From CAYJDR01 sp964368965 (GTDB lineage: Bacteria > Chrysiogenota > Deferribacteres > Deferribacterales > Mucispirillaceae): 64,000 nucleotides of DNA. The DNA lies in assembly GCA_964368965.1 (NCBI GenBank), contig CAYJDR010000007.1, positions 1 to 64,000 on the forward strand. The letters are read 5' to 3'. How positions within the stretch are numbered: position 1 is the first letter of the stretch; each line of letters starts with the position of its first letter. The position numbers and the translations under genes were made by a program. Below the pieces are notes generated by a model. It worked only from the letters and a program-made list of their open reading frames with translations. It was not told the DNA's origin and ran no database searches. This document shows, one piece after another, positions 8,737 through 17,387 of the stretch.

Positions 8737-10230
8737 ATGAAAAACGTAACTATAAATTTGGCTCTTACTGTTGCCAGTGCTGTACTCTTGCTCTTATCAA
8801 CTGCAGGGTTCGGCATATCCTACTTAGTATTTGTCGCTTTTATCCCATTCCTATACTCTATTGATAGGGGTGGCGTTAACCCACTACTTTCTGGCTGGCT
8901 TTTTGGCTTCCTGTATTTCTTTGTTGGTTTATTTTGGATGATTACCACGTTCAATTTCTTCGGTGGTGCGCCGCTACCTGCTGCATATGGCATATTATTA
9001 TTCATATCGCTTAGCGGTGGCTTTGTGTGCTTTGCGCCGTTTGCGTATGTTGCAAAAAAATATCACAGCCAACCTTTAATTATAGCAATGGTGTTTGTTG
9101 CACTTGAGATTATCAAGAGTAACTTATTTTTCACTGGCGTGCCGTGGCTAAACCTTGCGCAATCACAATACAAAAACATACTCATACTGCAATCGGTGAG
9201 TGTATTTGGTGAGTTTGGGCTATCGTTCCTTATTATCCTTATAAATCTATTGCTATACTATATCATAATAAAGCAAGACAAAAAGTTTTATGTTGCGATA
9301 ACTGCGATTGTCGTCATTATCATGCTGACACCAGGCGTTATACGCACAGTTGCGCCAATAAAAATTGACGACCATAAAGAGGTTATCGTATACCAAACAG
9401 GCTACAAACAAGAAGATAAATGGAACAACACAAAACGCTATGACATTATTAATGACTTAAACATAAAACTTACCCAACTTGATAGAAAAGATAAAGCACT
9501 TCTACTGTTGCCTGAATCTACATACCCAGCACGCGCACTTGATACGCCCTTTATTATGGATGTTATAAACAATATCTCATTTGATGTACCTGTATTGCTT
9601 GGCTCTGACCGTACAGAAACTGTTGATAACAAAACATCACTATATAACAGCATGGCGCTTATTAATAATGGGCAAATAGTAGACACATACGAAAAAATGC
9701 ACCTAACTCCGTTTGGAGAGTATTTTCCATTGCAAACCATACTTAACCCTGTAAAAGAATTTTTCTTTGGGCCTGGTGATATGTTTACGGCTGGAACGAC
9801 ACCAACAATGTTTGAAGCTGGCGATTTAAAAATTGCACCATTGATATGCTATGAAACTGGGTTTTCAAACTTATTAAACTACCCAATATCTCAAGGTGCA
9901 AACATTATCGCAATGATTTCAAACGATGCATGGTTCGGCAACTTAAGTGGTAAAACACAACATTTAGCAATAGATGTAATGAGGACGGCAGAGTTCGGCA
10001 AAACGGCGCTGCGCTCTACCCAAGATGGCATATCCGCAGTGATATTACCTAACGGTGTTATTGCTGAGAGTATCGCTGAACCTGTTGCACATGCCATAAT
10101 ATATGATGCGCCTATTGTGAATGGCAGAACGATTTATTCATACATAGGCAACCTGTGGATATTGTTTGTAATCATTGGTGCATATTATATTTTGAACAGA
10201 ACAAGGCGCTTAGCTGAAAATAAAATTTAG
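8737..10230 (+). CDS. lnt: Apolipoprotein N-acyltransferase
   Basis: A 497-aa inner-membrane enzyme that N-acylates the lipobox Cys of lipoproteins, the last step of lipoprotein maturation in Gram-negatives. The N-terminal half has six or more hydrophobic segments. The C-terminal nitrilase-like domain carries the Glu-Lys-Cys triad, seen as LLPESTYP, KMHLTPFGEYFP and PLICYETGF. I placed the start at ATG 8737 because CAGGTGG lies just upstream and the hydrophobic segment begins right after; the reading frame stays open further upstream, but that stretch overlaps the tRNA promoter. Its clients here would include RlpA and the lipoproteins at 49-52 kb. Confidence 0.95.
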   Translation: MKNVTINLALTVASAVLLLLSTAGFGISYLVFVAFIPFLYSIDRGGVNPLLSGWLFGFLYFFVGLFWMITTFNFFGGAPLPAAYGILLFISLSGGFVCFAPFAYVAKKYHSQPLIIAMVFVALEIIKSNLFFTGVPWLNLAQSQYKNILILQSVSVFGEFGLSFLIILINLLLYYIIIKQDKKFYVAITAIVVIIMLTPGVIRTVAPIKIDDHKEVIVYQTGYKQEDKWNNTKRYDIINDLNIKLTQLDRKDKALLLLPESTYPARALDTPFIMDVINNISFDVPVLLGSDRTETVDNKTSLYNSMALINNGQIVDTYEKMHLTPFGEYFPLQTILNPVKEFFFGPGDMFTAGTTPTMFEAGDLKIAPLICYETGFSNLLNYPISQGANIIAMISNDAWFGNLSGKTQHLAIDVMRTAEFGKTALRSTQDGISAVILPNGVIAESIAEPVAHAIIYDAPIVNGRTIYSYIGNLWILFVIIGAYYILNRTRRLAENKI

Positions 10231-10248
10231 ATATTTAAAACTTTGTTA

Positions 10249-10277
10249 TTGATTATATAGTCACAAGTATGTATAAG
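10249..10277 (+). promoter_or_regulatory. Possible promoter for tatA
   Basis: TTGATT, a 17-nt spacer and TATAAG lie in the 79-nt gap between lnt and tatA. The match is reasonable, but the region is AT-rich so chance matches are likely. Confidence 0.45.
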
Positions 10278-10309
10278 TAGTATAGAAGTTTTTATGTTTG
10301 GAGGATTAA

Positions 10310-10558
10310 ATGTTTGGATTAGGTACTCAAGAGATTATGATTATCCTATTAGTTGTTCTAGTAGTATTCGGTGCTGGCAAGCTACCACAAATAGGTAAAG
10401 GTATGGGTGAAGCCATTAAAAACTTCAAGAAATCTGTTAAAGATGTTGAAGATGCAGTAGACATTACCCCTACAGCTAGACAAGATGAAGCTATCAAGCC
10501 TAACGCTAACACACAAGCTACATCTACAGAAACTGAAAAACAAAACACTAACGCATAA
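10310..10558 (+). CDS. tatA: Twin-arginine translocase subunit TatA/TatE
   Basis: An 82-aa single-span membrane protein that forms the pore-like part of the Tat pathway for folded proteins. Seen: an N-terminal FGLGTQEIMII entry, a hydrophobic segment of about 15 residues, the FGAGKLPQIGKG hinge that defines the family, an amphipathic helix, and a polar unstructured tail. GGAGG precedes the ATG at ideal spacing. TatB and TatC are not in the window. A strong terminator ends the gene. Confidence 0.95.
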   Translation: MFGLGTQEIMIILLVVLVVFGAGKLPQIGKGMGEAIKNFKKSVKDVEDAVDITPTARQDEAIKPNANTQATSTETEKQNTNA

Positions 10559-10565
10559 TTGATAA

Positions 10566-10594
10566 GGCTTACATTTTATATGTAAGCCTTTTTT
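10566..10594 (+). terminator. Intrinsic terminator after tatA
   Basis: GGCTTACAT and ATGTAAGCC form a perfect 9-bp stem around a 5-nt loop, followed directly by six T residues. It is convergent with the terminator at 10601-10634. Confidence 0.93.
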
Positions 10595-10600
10595 GTGCAC

Positions 10601-10634
10601 AAAAAAATCCCCCACATCTGTTGATGGAGGGGAT
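10601..10634 (-). terminator. Intrinsic terminator after the cytochrome gene
   Basis: On the minus strand ATCCCC pairs with GGGGAT, extended inward by CATC/GATG around AACA, then a run of T residues (10601-10606). Its tail is only 6 nt from the tail of the tatA terminator. Confidence 0.85.
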
Positions 10635-10641
10635 AAACTTT

Positions 10642-10941
10642 TTATTTGTAGTTTTCAAAGAAAGTGTACATTTTCTTAACATCGTCCATTGAAGCTCTCA
10701 TGCCCCAGCTGTACTTAACTAAGAAAATTTGCGTGTATCTATCTTTTGCTAGACCTTTTCTCATTTCAATACGTTTGTTATCATGGCATTGGCCACAAAC
10801 TCTTTTAGTTGTTTGCTCTGGTGTTTCAGCAGCAATTTCTTGTGCAACTGTTACCTTAGCTGGTGCTTTTGCAGTTTCAGCAGCAACAAGCATAGGTAAT
10901 GCTAACATTATAGCGATTAGTAAGTAAGATACTTTTTTCAT
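10642..10941 (-). CDS. Small secreted mono-heme c-type cytochrome
   Basis: A 99-aa protein with a signal peptide (MKK then about 17 hydrophobic residues ending LVAA before ETAKA) and one heme-binding CGQCH (C49, C52, H53). The Met in the later WGMRASMDD segment is a plausible distal ligand. The mature protein is only about 78 aa, so it is likely a periplasmic electron carrier. I chose ATG 10939-10941, preceded by AAGGAGG; an in-frame TTG 15 nt upstream lies before that ribosome-binding site. It is monocistronic, with its own promoter and terminator, so its redox partner cannot be inferred. Confidence 0.8.
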   Translation of the reverse strand: MKKVSYLLIAIMLALPMLVAAETAKAPAKVTVAQEIAAETPEQTTKRVCGQCHDNKRIEMRKGLAKDRYTQIFLVKYSWGMRASMDDVKKMYTFFENYK

Positions 10942-10992
10942 GTATCCCTCCTTCAAAATATTTTATTACATATTAATATTATGCAATTACAA

Positions 10993-11021
10993 CTTATAGC
11001 ATATAAAATAAATATATGCAA
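10993..11021 (-). promoter_or_regulatory. Promoter for the cytochrome gene
   Basis: On the minus strand TTGCAT, a 17-nt spacer and TATAAG, with TG just upstream of the -10 (extended -10 form). It lies about 50 nt before the cytochrome start. Confidence 0.6.
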
Positions 11022-11043
11022 TAAAGTATATTTTTATTAGTTA

Positions 11044-11844
11044 CTACGCTTTATCTGAGTTAAAACACTCACAACCTGTTATGCCCGCTAGCCCAGCGAT
11101 ACCCTCTTTATAAAAAATTTCTTTTTGGTAAAGCCCATGTGCTGGCGCTGTTTTGCCTGCTACTCGCCTATCTTTTGCTAATAGCATTTTGTGCATGTCG
11201 TTATGAGGTCGCTCATTACGTATAATATCTAGTGCGCTACCAACGATAACACGCACCATATTATGCAAAAAGCCATTCGCGTTTATCAATATTGATATCC
11301 CACTTTCTGTTTTATATGCTTTAACATAGTTTACGCACCTTATGGTGTTATCCTTCTTAGTTTTTGTGACGCAAAATGACGTGAAATCATGTTCGCCAAC
11401 CACATATTGCAACACTGTATTTAGCTCTTCAACATCTACTTTATTACGCACCCATAGCGCCCTATCTTCATATAAAGCTGGCGGGTATGGTTGGTTGATT
11501 ATTTTATACTCATACGTTTTAGCAACTGGGTGCAACCATGCATGGAAATCTATATGAACTTGTTTCGCACCGTATACTGATATATCGTTCGGCAATTTGC
11601 TATTTAATGCGCGGATAACTGAGTCGTTACTTCTATACTTATCAGACTTGAAGTTGAACACTTGCGAATATGCATGAACACCTGCATCGGTGCGGCCACT
11701 ACCTGTAATCTTGATATCTTCTGCGTATATGTCGCTGAGTACGCTCTCTATCAAACCTTGTATTGAACAGCCTTTCTTTTGGCGTTGCCAACCGACATAG
11801 TTTGTGCCTAGATATTCACATACGCATGCTACATTATATCGCAT
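11044..11844 (-). CDS. truA: tRNA pseudouridine(38-40) synthase TruA
   Basis: A 266-aa enzyme that isomerises uridines 38-40 in tRNA anticodon stems. The catalytic Asp is in GSGRTDAGVHA (about residues 52-62), and the N-terminal YLGTNYVGWQRQ is characteristic. The length is standard. It overlaps the end of ecfT by 11 nt and is the last gene of the response regulator-purM-purN-M16-ecfT-truA run. No clear terminator follows. Confidence 0.95.
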   Translation of the reverse strand: MRYNVACVCEYLGTNYVGWQRQKKGCSIQGLIESVLSDIYAEDIKITGSGRTDAGVHAYSQVFNFKSDKYRSNDSVIRALNSKLPNDISVYGAKQVHIDFHAWLHPVAKTYEYKIINQPYPPALYEDRALWVRNKVDVEELNTVLQYVVGEHDFTSFCVTKTKKDNTIRCVNYVKAYKTESGISILINANGFLHNMVRVIVGSALDIIRNERPHNDMHKMLLAKDRRVAGKTAPAHGLYQKEIFYKEGIAGLAGITGCECFNSDKA

Positions 11845-12604
11845 AGGCTATCACCGCTAAAACAATAACTACTACAAACATGACATAATCACGCGCTATA
11901 AAACTAGGCAACGCCATAATTTGCACTGGGTTTTGCCTGTAATGTAATGTTAATGATATTTGCTCTGCATACCTGATGACACGCACGAAGAGTGGTATAA
12001 TAAACGACTCTGCTTTGACAAAAAACGAGAATTTTTCTCGCCATGTTGTTTCGCTATCCCAACCGTTGCGCAGCTTTTGTGCGACAACAATTTTTTCGGA
12101 CTCTTCAAAGAGTAACGGTATAAACCTAACAGCAACAAGTAGCGATACTGCCACTTCTGCTAAATTGACTTTGAAAACTTTTAAAGGTTTTGCTACCACA
12201 AATAACGACCTAGCAATATCTGACGGGGTTGTAGTGATTGTAAACAATGCGGAATATGCAATAACAAGCACGAACTGCAACGTCATGATAGTTGCAACTG
12301 TCACTTGTGTAATATCTGGCACTAGCTTAAAACTACCGCCAGCCGTGAAAAACAGCTGCACAAGAAAAGTGAATATAAAGAAAAATCTAAATGATCTAAC
12401 TGATGGGTAAAACTCTTTGAACGACACCTTAGAAAAGTGAAGAACAACTGCAAGCAATCCATAGCCATACACAAGCTTGACATAACTGCTACCAATTAGT
12501 AGCACGCCTGCAAGTATTGCAAATGCACACAGCTTCACAAATGGATTAAGCGCATGTATTAGCGATGGCTTGTGGATATATCTGCCAAACTTGAACCTGT
12601 TCAA
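11834..12604 (-). CDS. ecfT: Energy-coupling factor transporter transmembrane protein (EcfT/CbiQ family)
   Basis: A 256-aa multi-span protein of the EcfT/CbiQ family, which links ECF ATPases to a vitamin- or metal-binding S component. Five or more hydrophobic segments are visible, and cytoplasmic loops around AQKLRNGWD and SLTLHYRQN match the positions of the coupling helices (ARG-type motifs), though the motifs are degenerate. The start appears to be TTG at 12602-12604, since no ATG lies near the N-terminus and the upstream stop is 12 nt away; the ribosome-binding site is poor. No EcfA or EcfS gene is nearby, so it is a solitary or group II type component. Substrate unknown. Confidence 0.75.
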   Translation of the reverse strand: MNRFKFGRYIHKPSLIHALNPFVKLCAFAILAGVLLIGSSYVKLVYGYGLLAVVLHFSKVSFKEFYPSVRSFRFFFIFTFLVQLFFTAGGSFKLVPDITQVTVATIMTLQFVLVIAYSALFTITTTPSDIARSLFVVAKPLKVFKVNLAEVAVSLLVAVRFIPLLFEESEKIVVAQKLRNGWDSETTWREKFSFFVKAESFIIPLFVRVIRYAEQISLTLHYRQNPVQIMALPSFIARDYVMFVVVIVLAVIAYAI

Positions 12605-12616
12605 TGATGCTACTCG

Positions 12617-13807
12617 CTATTTATTTTCAGATGGTTTTAAAACGTATACAATTTTGTTGCCTTTAAACAACTCTGCCACGTTTACTAGTTTTTGTTTATC
12701 AATAGTTTTAAGCGTTTCAACGTACTGTTCATAGTAGTTTGCACCTAGCCCCATTGTTTCAAAGAATGCCATGTTCCACGCAACTGCTGAATTTGATTGC
12801 AAGTCTGTCAATGCAGAGCCTAATATTGCACGCTTTGCACGCTCTATTTCTTCACCTGTGATTGTGTCATTTAAGTTTAAGTTGATTTCATCAAACTTTT
12901 GTAAAGCACTTTCAACATTCGCATAGTCTAGCCCAGCAGATATAAAGAACCTTGCTGCGCCAATCCTTGATGGATAGCCTGCACCTACCGAATATGCATA
13001 GCCAGAGTTTTTGCGAATTTCTGTGAAATACCTAGACGACATACCGCCACCAAGTATCTCTGTCAATACTTTTAACGACGCATACTCCTCTGATGATACA
13101 TCTGGAGCGGAATAGCCAATATATAATTTTGCTTGTTGGATTTTGCTATCAGTTTCTTCAACACGTTTAGCTTCTGCAATGTTTGCTTCGCACTCGATTG
13201 CAATAGCTTCGCCTTTATCTACTGCTGAAATAGTTTTTTCTAGCTTAGCAATAAGGTTTGCATCATAATTACCAGCTACAGACACAACCATATTTGCGCC
13301 TTTAAATGTGTTTTGGTAAAATGCTTTAACATCGTCAAGGGTAATGTTGCTCACTGTTTCTGTTGTGCCACTAGTAGGCATGGCATACGGTGTGCCTGCA
13401 AACACAGCAGACATAAAACCATCATATGCAACTGCATTAGGGCTATTATATTTTGCTGCAAGTTCTTCAAGCATTAATCTTTTTTCACGCTCAAATATCG
13501 CCTCATCAAAGTTTGGAGATAATAGGAATTGCTCGTAATCGCCATATATATTTTCAACAACTTCTGTAGGTGCTGAAAAGCTCACCTCTAGCGCATATGG
13601 TGCTAATTTTGCGCTTATGTAGCTGCCGTAATATTCTGATGACTCAAGGATATCATTGCTCATAACCCATACACGGCTCATTAAGTTGCCTATGCCGTTA
13701 TTTTGTGGCGTTTCAGTAAACAAACCGCCCTTCACTAAGATTGAAACTGTCACAGTACCTGTGAAATCTCTTGCTTTTTGGACGATTTTTGCACCGTTAT
13801 TTAACAT
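12617..13807 (-). CDS. M16 (insulinase/processing-peptidase) family protein, zinc site lost
   Basis: A 396-aa protein with the two-repeat M16 fold. The usual zinc motif HxxEH after the VKGG strand is replaced: the sequence reads GIGNLMSR where active members read GxAHxxEH, so both His ligands and the Glu base are missing. The C-terminal half keeps the family's GGGMSSRYFTEIR and SGYAYSVGAGY segments. Bacterial M16 proteins often come as an active/inactive pair; no active partner is in the window. There is no signal peptide, so it is probably cytosolic. It sits between purN and ecfT with 12-20-nt gaps. Expect a regulatory or partner role rather than proteolysis. Confidence 0.85.
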   Translation of the reverse strand: MLNNGAKIVQKARDFTGTVTVSILVKGGLFTETPQNNGIGNLMSRVWVMSNDILESSEYYGSYISAKLAPYALEVSFSAPTEVVENIYGDYEQFLLSPNFDEAIFEREKRLMLEELAAKYNSPNAVAYDGFMSAVFAGTPYAMPTSGTTETVSNITLDDVKAFYQNTFKGANMVVSVAGNYDANLIAKLEKTISAVDKGEAIAIECEANIAEAKRVEETDSKIQQAKLYIGYSAPDVSSEEYASLKVLTEILGGGMSSRYFTEIRKNSGYAYSVGAGYPSRIGAARFFISAGLDYANVESALQKFDEINLNLNDTITGEEIERAKRAILGSALTDLQSNSAVAWNMAFFETMGLGANYYEQYVETLKTIDKQKLVNVAELFKGNKIVYVLKPSENK

Positions 13808-13827
13808 GTATTATTACCTTGTGTTTG

Positions 13828-14439
13828 TTATTCAGCAGATATTTCCACACGTCTGCCGTGTATGCTTAAACGGCCGTCAATAAATAGTTTTATCGCTTCC
13901 GAATACGCACTGTGTTCTAGCTTCAATATTTTTGTAGAAACTTCATCGGCAGATTGACAACCAGATATATCAACAACTTTTTGAAGTATGATAGCGCCAC
14001 TATCAAGCCCACCATCAACAAAGTGAACTGTGCAGCCACTCACCTTCACACCATAATCAAATGCTTGTGTTTGCGCATCTAAGCCGACAAATGCTGGCAA
14101 AAGTGACGGATGTATATTTATCATCCTATTTTCAAACTTCTCTACAAGCGCCATTGACACAATACGCATGTAGCCAGCTAAGCACACTAAATCAATGTTG
14201 TATGGCTCAAGTGCGCTTATAACTTCGTTATCATACGCTTCTCTATCTGCCCTGCCTTTTGATGGTATGCAAATAGTTGGTATGCCACAAGACTCAGCAT
14301 ACTCTAGTCCTTTAGCGTTCGGATTGTTGCTAAAAACGACAGCGATTTTTGCACCTGTAATATATCCACTATCAATTTTTTCTTTGATAGCTACAAAGTT
14401 GCTACCTCTGCCTGATAGGAAAATTGCTATATTTTTCAA
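13828..14439 (-). CDS. purN: Phosphoribosylglycinamide formyltransferase
   Basis: A 203-aa enzyme that transfers formyl from 10-formyl-THF to GAR in de novo purine synthesis. Seen: FLSGRGSNF at the N-terminus (phosphate binding), the catalytic Asn and His in NIHPSLLPAF, and the catalytic Asp in HFVDGGLDSG. Length is standard. It abuts purM directly (14439/14440), the usual purM-purN order. FolD at 58 kb supplies the one-carbon donor. Confidence 0.96.
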   Translation of the reverse strand: MKNIAIFLSGRGSNFVAIKEKIDSGYITGAKIAVVFSNNPNAKGLEYAESCGIPTICIPSKGRADREAYDNEVISALEPYNIDLVCLAGYMRIVSMALVEKFENRMINIHPSLLPAFVGLDAQTQAFDYGVKVSGCTVHFVDGGLDSGAIILQKVVDISGCQSADEVSTKILKLEHSAYSEAIKLFIDGRLSIHGRRVEISAE

Positions 14440-15492
14440 CTAATCAATACCTCTGATTGCCACTTCGCCTTCACCTTCAACAACAGTACCAATTTGCCAT
14501 GCTTTTTCGCCCATTTTGTTAGCAACGTCGATAACAGCTTGTGCATCTTTTTCATCAACAACAAACACATAGCCAATACCCATGTTGAACACACGGTATA
14601 ATTCATGTTGGTCAATATTTGGTGCAAGTTCCATAATGCGTGCGATAGGCTTTGGCAGTTCTACACCTGCAACATCAAGCATTGCATCAACATTTGCTGG
14701 CAACACACGTGGGATATTATCATAAAAACCACCACCAGTGATATGCACCATGCCTTTCACATTAACACCACTGTTTAAAACTGCTTGCACTACTTTAACA
14801 TATAATTTTGTAGGCATTAACAATGCTTCTGCAACTGTAACTTCATCGTATAATATGTCTGATAGATTTAAGTTTAATGTATCAACAATCTTTCTAACTA
14901 ACGAGTAGCCATTGCTATGAAATCCAGATGAATTTACACCAACAATAACATCGCCAGGCTTGATAGATGTGCCATCAATTATTTTAGCTTTATCAACTAT
15001 GCCTACTGCAAAGCCTGCTAGGTCAAAATCGTCGCCTTCGTACATTCCTGGCATTTCAGCCGTTTCGCCGCCTAACAATGCGCACTCAGCTTCTCTACAG
15101 CCTGCTGAGATACCTGCAACAACGTCGCTCATGCGCTCTGGTAACAATTTACCAGTTGCAAGATAGTCTAGGAAAAATAATGGTTTTGCACCTGTAACGA
15201 TTAAGTCATTAACACTCATTGCAACAAGGTCGATACCAACTGTATCATACTTAGCTGCATCAATAGCGATACGCAATTTTGTGCCAACGCCATCTGTGCC
15301 TGATACTAAAACTGGCTCTTCCATACCTTTAAAGTTAGACAAGTTGAATAAGCCAGCAAAGCCGCCTATTCCGCCCATTACGCCTGGGATTTTTGTAGAT
15401 TCTACATTTTGCTTAATTAACGATACAAACCTGTTGCCTTCGTCAATATCTACTCCACTGTTTTTATAAGAGATTTCATTGTTACTCATCAT
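14440..15492 (-). CDS. purM: Phosphoribosylformylglycinamidine cyclo-ligase (AIR synthetase)
   Basis: A 350-aa ATP-dependent enzyme that closes the imidazole ring in purine synthesis. Recognisable segments are SGTDGVGTKLRIA near 64, GGETAEMPGMY near 142-152 and HITGGGFYDNIPRVLP near 245. Two adjacent ATGs occur (15490-15492 and 15487-15489); either overlaps the 3' end of the upstream response-regulator gene by 8-11 nt, so the genes are translationally coupled. Confidence 0.96.
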   Translation of the reverse strand: MMSNNEISYKNSGVDIDEGNRFVSLIKQNVESTKIPGVMGGIGGFAGLFNLSNFKGMEEPVLVSGTDGVGTKLRIAIDAAKYDTVGIDLVAMSVNDLIVTGAKPLFFLDYLATGKLLPERMSDVVAGISAGCREAECALLGGETAEMPGMYEGDDFDLAGFAVGIVDKAKIIDGTSIKPGDVIVGVNSSGFHSNGYSLVRKIVDTLNLNLSDILYDEVTVAEALLMPTKLYVKVVQAVLNSGVNVKGMVHITGGGFYDNIPRVLPANVDAMLDVAGVELPKPIARIMELAPNIDQHELYRVFNMGIGYVFVVDEKDAQAVIDVANKMGEKAWQIGTVVEGEGEVAIRGID

Positions 15493-17224
15493 TCATCAAC
15501 CTTTCCAATTCTTCTTTAATATGTTTTTCAGCAAGCTGTGGAACAACTTCCGCAACTGCCTCTTTAATCACTTCTGATAATACATCCCTAACTACGTCTT
15601 TTAGCATGTCCGCATCAATCACTTGGCGAACTAAGCTTGTTAACTGTTCCTTAGTGACATCAGCCACGACGCTTTTGATTGCGTCTTCAACATCAGCTTG
15701 AGCTGGCTCTTCACTAAATATTTCATTCATAAAGTCACTATTTAATGGCGACTCTGCCTCAACTTCTGCGCTGTCATTTTCGATCGTTTCTGGCTCTTCA
15801 GCAAAGCTATCTAATAATGCGTGGTGCTCTTGGCTACGTTCATCAACTTCATCACTAGGCTCATCATCTTCTGTGATGATATTAAGCGCTTTTTCAAATG
15901 TTGATAAGTCAATAGCTGAATCTAACACACTTTGCGGTATCTCATCACCATCTGCAATGTTTAACTCGTCCATGTCAAAGTCGCCAACGTTTTCGATATC
16001 TGCGATAGGCTCAACATCCTCAATGTCTTCAAACATATTTGCAAAGTCATCATCAGCTGCGCCTTCATCTTGCTCTTCTTCATCTAAGCTTGATAGGTAG
16101 TTTTCTTTGTTCAACATGACATTGTCATAAGCTTCGCCTTGCACAACAAATTCATCGCCTACTGGCTCTACTTCAATATCATCATTTTCACGCATGCTAT
16201 CTGACATCGGCAAGTTGTCTATAAAGTTTGTAAGCTGTTCCACATTGTCATCGTCTTGCTCGACTACATTTTCTAATTCGTTAATATTACCGAAAATATC
16301 ATCATGTGAGCCTTCTGCCACAGGCATGTCAAAGTCCATGTCCTCAAGTGTTTCAACATTTAGCTGTTCCATAACAGGCTCTTCAATAGTTGGTTGCTCT
16401 GGCATTGGCTCTTCAGTTGTTGGCTCATCTACTAACGGTATACCAAAGTCAATACCTTCAATCGCTTGATCTTCAACAGGAAGCTCATTAGTGATTGGCT
16501 CTTGTACGACTGGTTGCGGTACTGGCGGTTGCTCTACAACAGGTTTTTCAATTACTGGTTGTGCAACTGGCTCTGGTGTATGCTCAGGAGCAGGCGCTTC
16601 AGCTACTTCCTCTACAACTGGTTTAGGTGCTTCAATTACCGGTGCTGGAGTAGGCTCTACTATTGGAGCTTCTTCAACTGGCGCTTCTGAAACTACCGAC
16701 GTGGCAACAGGTGCTGGCACAACTGGAGGAACAACAGATTCAACAGCTGGTGCGCTAGGCTCTGCAACAGGTGGAGCAGGCGCAACTTGTGGCTCAGGTT
16801 CTGCAACAGGCGCTGGTTCTGGTTCTGGCTCTGGCATTGGCGCAGGCTCTGGCTCTTCAGGTGGCAATAATTCTTGTGCTGATTCCAACTTTTTATTGAG
16901 TGTTTGTGAGTCAAACGGCTTGATTAAAAAGTCATCTGCCTTCGAGTCTACTAAGTCGGCTTCATCAAACTTATCAAACGCACCAACAAGCAATATAATA
17001 GCTGCCCTAGGTTGGCTTTCTCTAAGACTTGCTACGTATTCGTTCACGTTTAAGCCGTCTAGTTTGTTATCAAGCAATATATAACTATACTGGCTATCAG
17101 TTAGCTTTGGCTTTGCGTCTTCGCAAGAAAAAACTTTTGTAATATCAAAACGATCTGCATCAATAGATAAATCAATCACCCTATGAATAGTAACACTATC
17201 ATCAATCAACAAGACTTTGCTCAT
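15482..17224 (-). CDS. Response regulator with receiver, long Pro/Glu-rich linker and helical C-terminus
   Basis: A 580-aa protein. Residues 1-105 form a receiver domain: acidic pair D8/D9, phosphoacceptor D52 in YILLDNKLDG, and K102 in LIKPFD; the usual Thr/Ser before the Ala of strand 4 is replaced (LVGAF). A Pro/Glu/Val low-complexity stretch (about 115-275) follows, then an acidic disordered part, then a helical tail of about 80 residues with repeated DxxxxVVxxV heptad-like spacing. There is no DNA-binding or enzymatic output domain. The plan resembles scaffold-type regulators such as myxobacterial RomR, but homology cannot be judged by eye. The ATG is placed by GAGG eight bases upstream. 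It overlaps purM. Confidence 0.75.
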   Translation of the reverse strand: MSKVLLIDDSVTIHRVIDLSIDADRFDITKVFSCEDAKPKLTDSQYSYILLDNKLDGLNVNEYVASLRESQPRAAIILLVGAFDKFDEADLVDSKADDFLIKPFDSQTLNKKLESAQELLPPEEPEPAPMPEPEPEPAPVAEPEPQVAPAPPVAEPSAPAVESVVPPVVPAPVATSVVSEAPVEEAPIVEPTPAPVIEAPKPVVEEVAEAPAPEHTPEPVAQPVIEKPVVEQPPVPQPVVQEPITNELPVEDQAIEGIDFGIPLVDEPTTEEPMPEQPTIEEPVMEQLNVETLEDMDFDMPVAEGSHDDIFGNINELENVVEQDDDNVEQLTNFIDNLPMSDSMRENDDIEVEPVGDEFVVQGEAYDNVMLNKENYLSSLDEEEQDEGAADDDFANMFEDIEDVEPIADIENVGDFDMDELNIADGDEIPQSVLDSAIDLSTFEKALNIITEDDEPSDEVDERSQEHHALLDSFAEEPETIENDSAEVEAESPLNSDFMNEIFSEEPAQADVEDAIKSVVADVTKEQLTSLVRQVIDADMLKDVVRDVLSEVIKEAVAEVVPQLAEKHIKEELERLMNDE

Positions 17225-17323
17225 AATGCGCCCTCTTTGTGTATGTTGCCATTTTTTTACATATAATGATAACATAACACAAAACAACCTAAAACATCAA
17301 CTACTTTAACAACAAACAAAACA

Positions 17324-17347
17324 AACCGCCTTTTTTACGAGGCGGTT
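17324..17347 (-). terminator. Intrinsic terminator after the 17.4-kb membrane-protein gene
   Basis: On the minus strand AACCGCCT pairs with AGGCGGTT (8-bp stem, 8-nt loop), followed by TGTTTTGTTTGTTG. It separates the membrane-protein gene from the response-regulator operon. Confidence 0.8.
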
Positions 17348-17387
17348 ATGATAGGTCTATTTACTTTTCGCTATTACTAATTGATAC

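Noticed and set aside
16491..17084. Antisense Ser/Thr/Gly-rich reading frame opposite the Pro/Glu-rich linker
   Set aside because: It is the low-complexity shadow of a biased coding region; no ribosome-binding site and no independent context.
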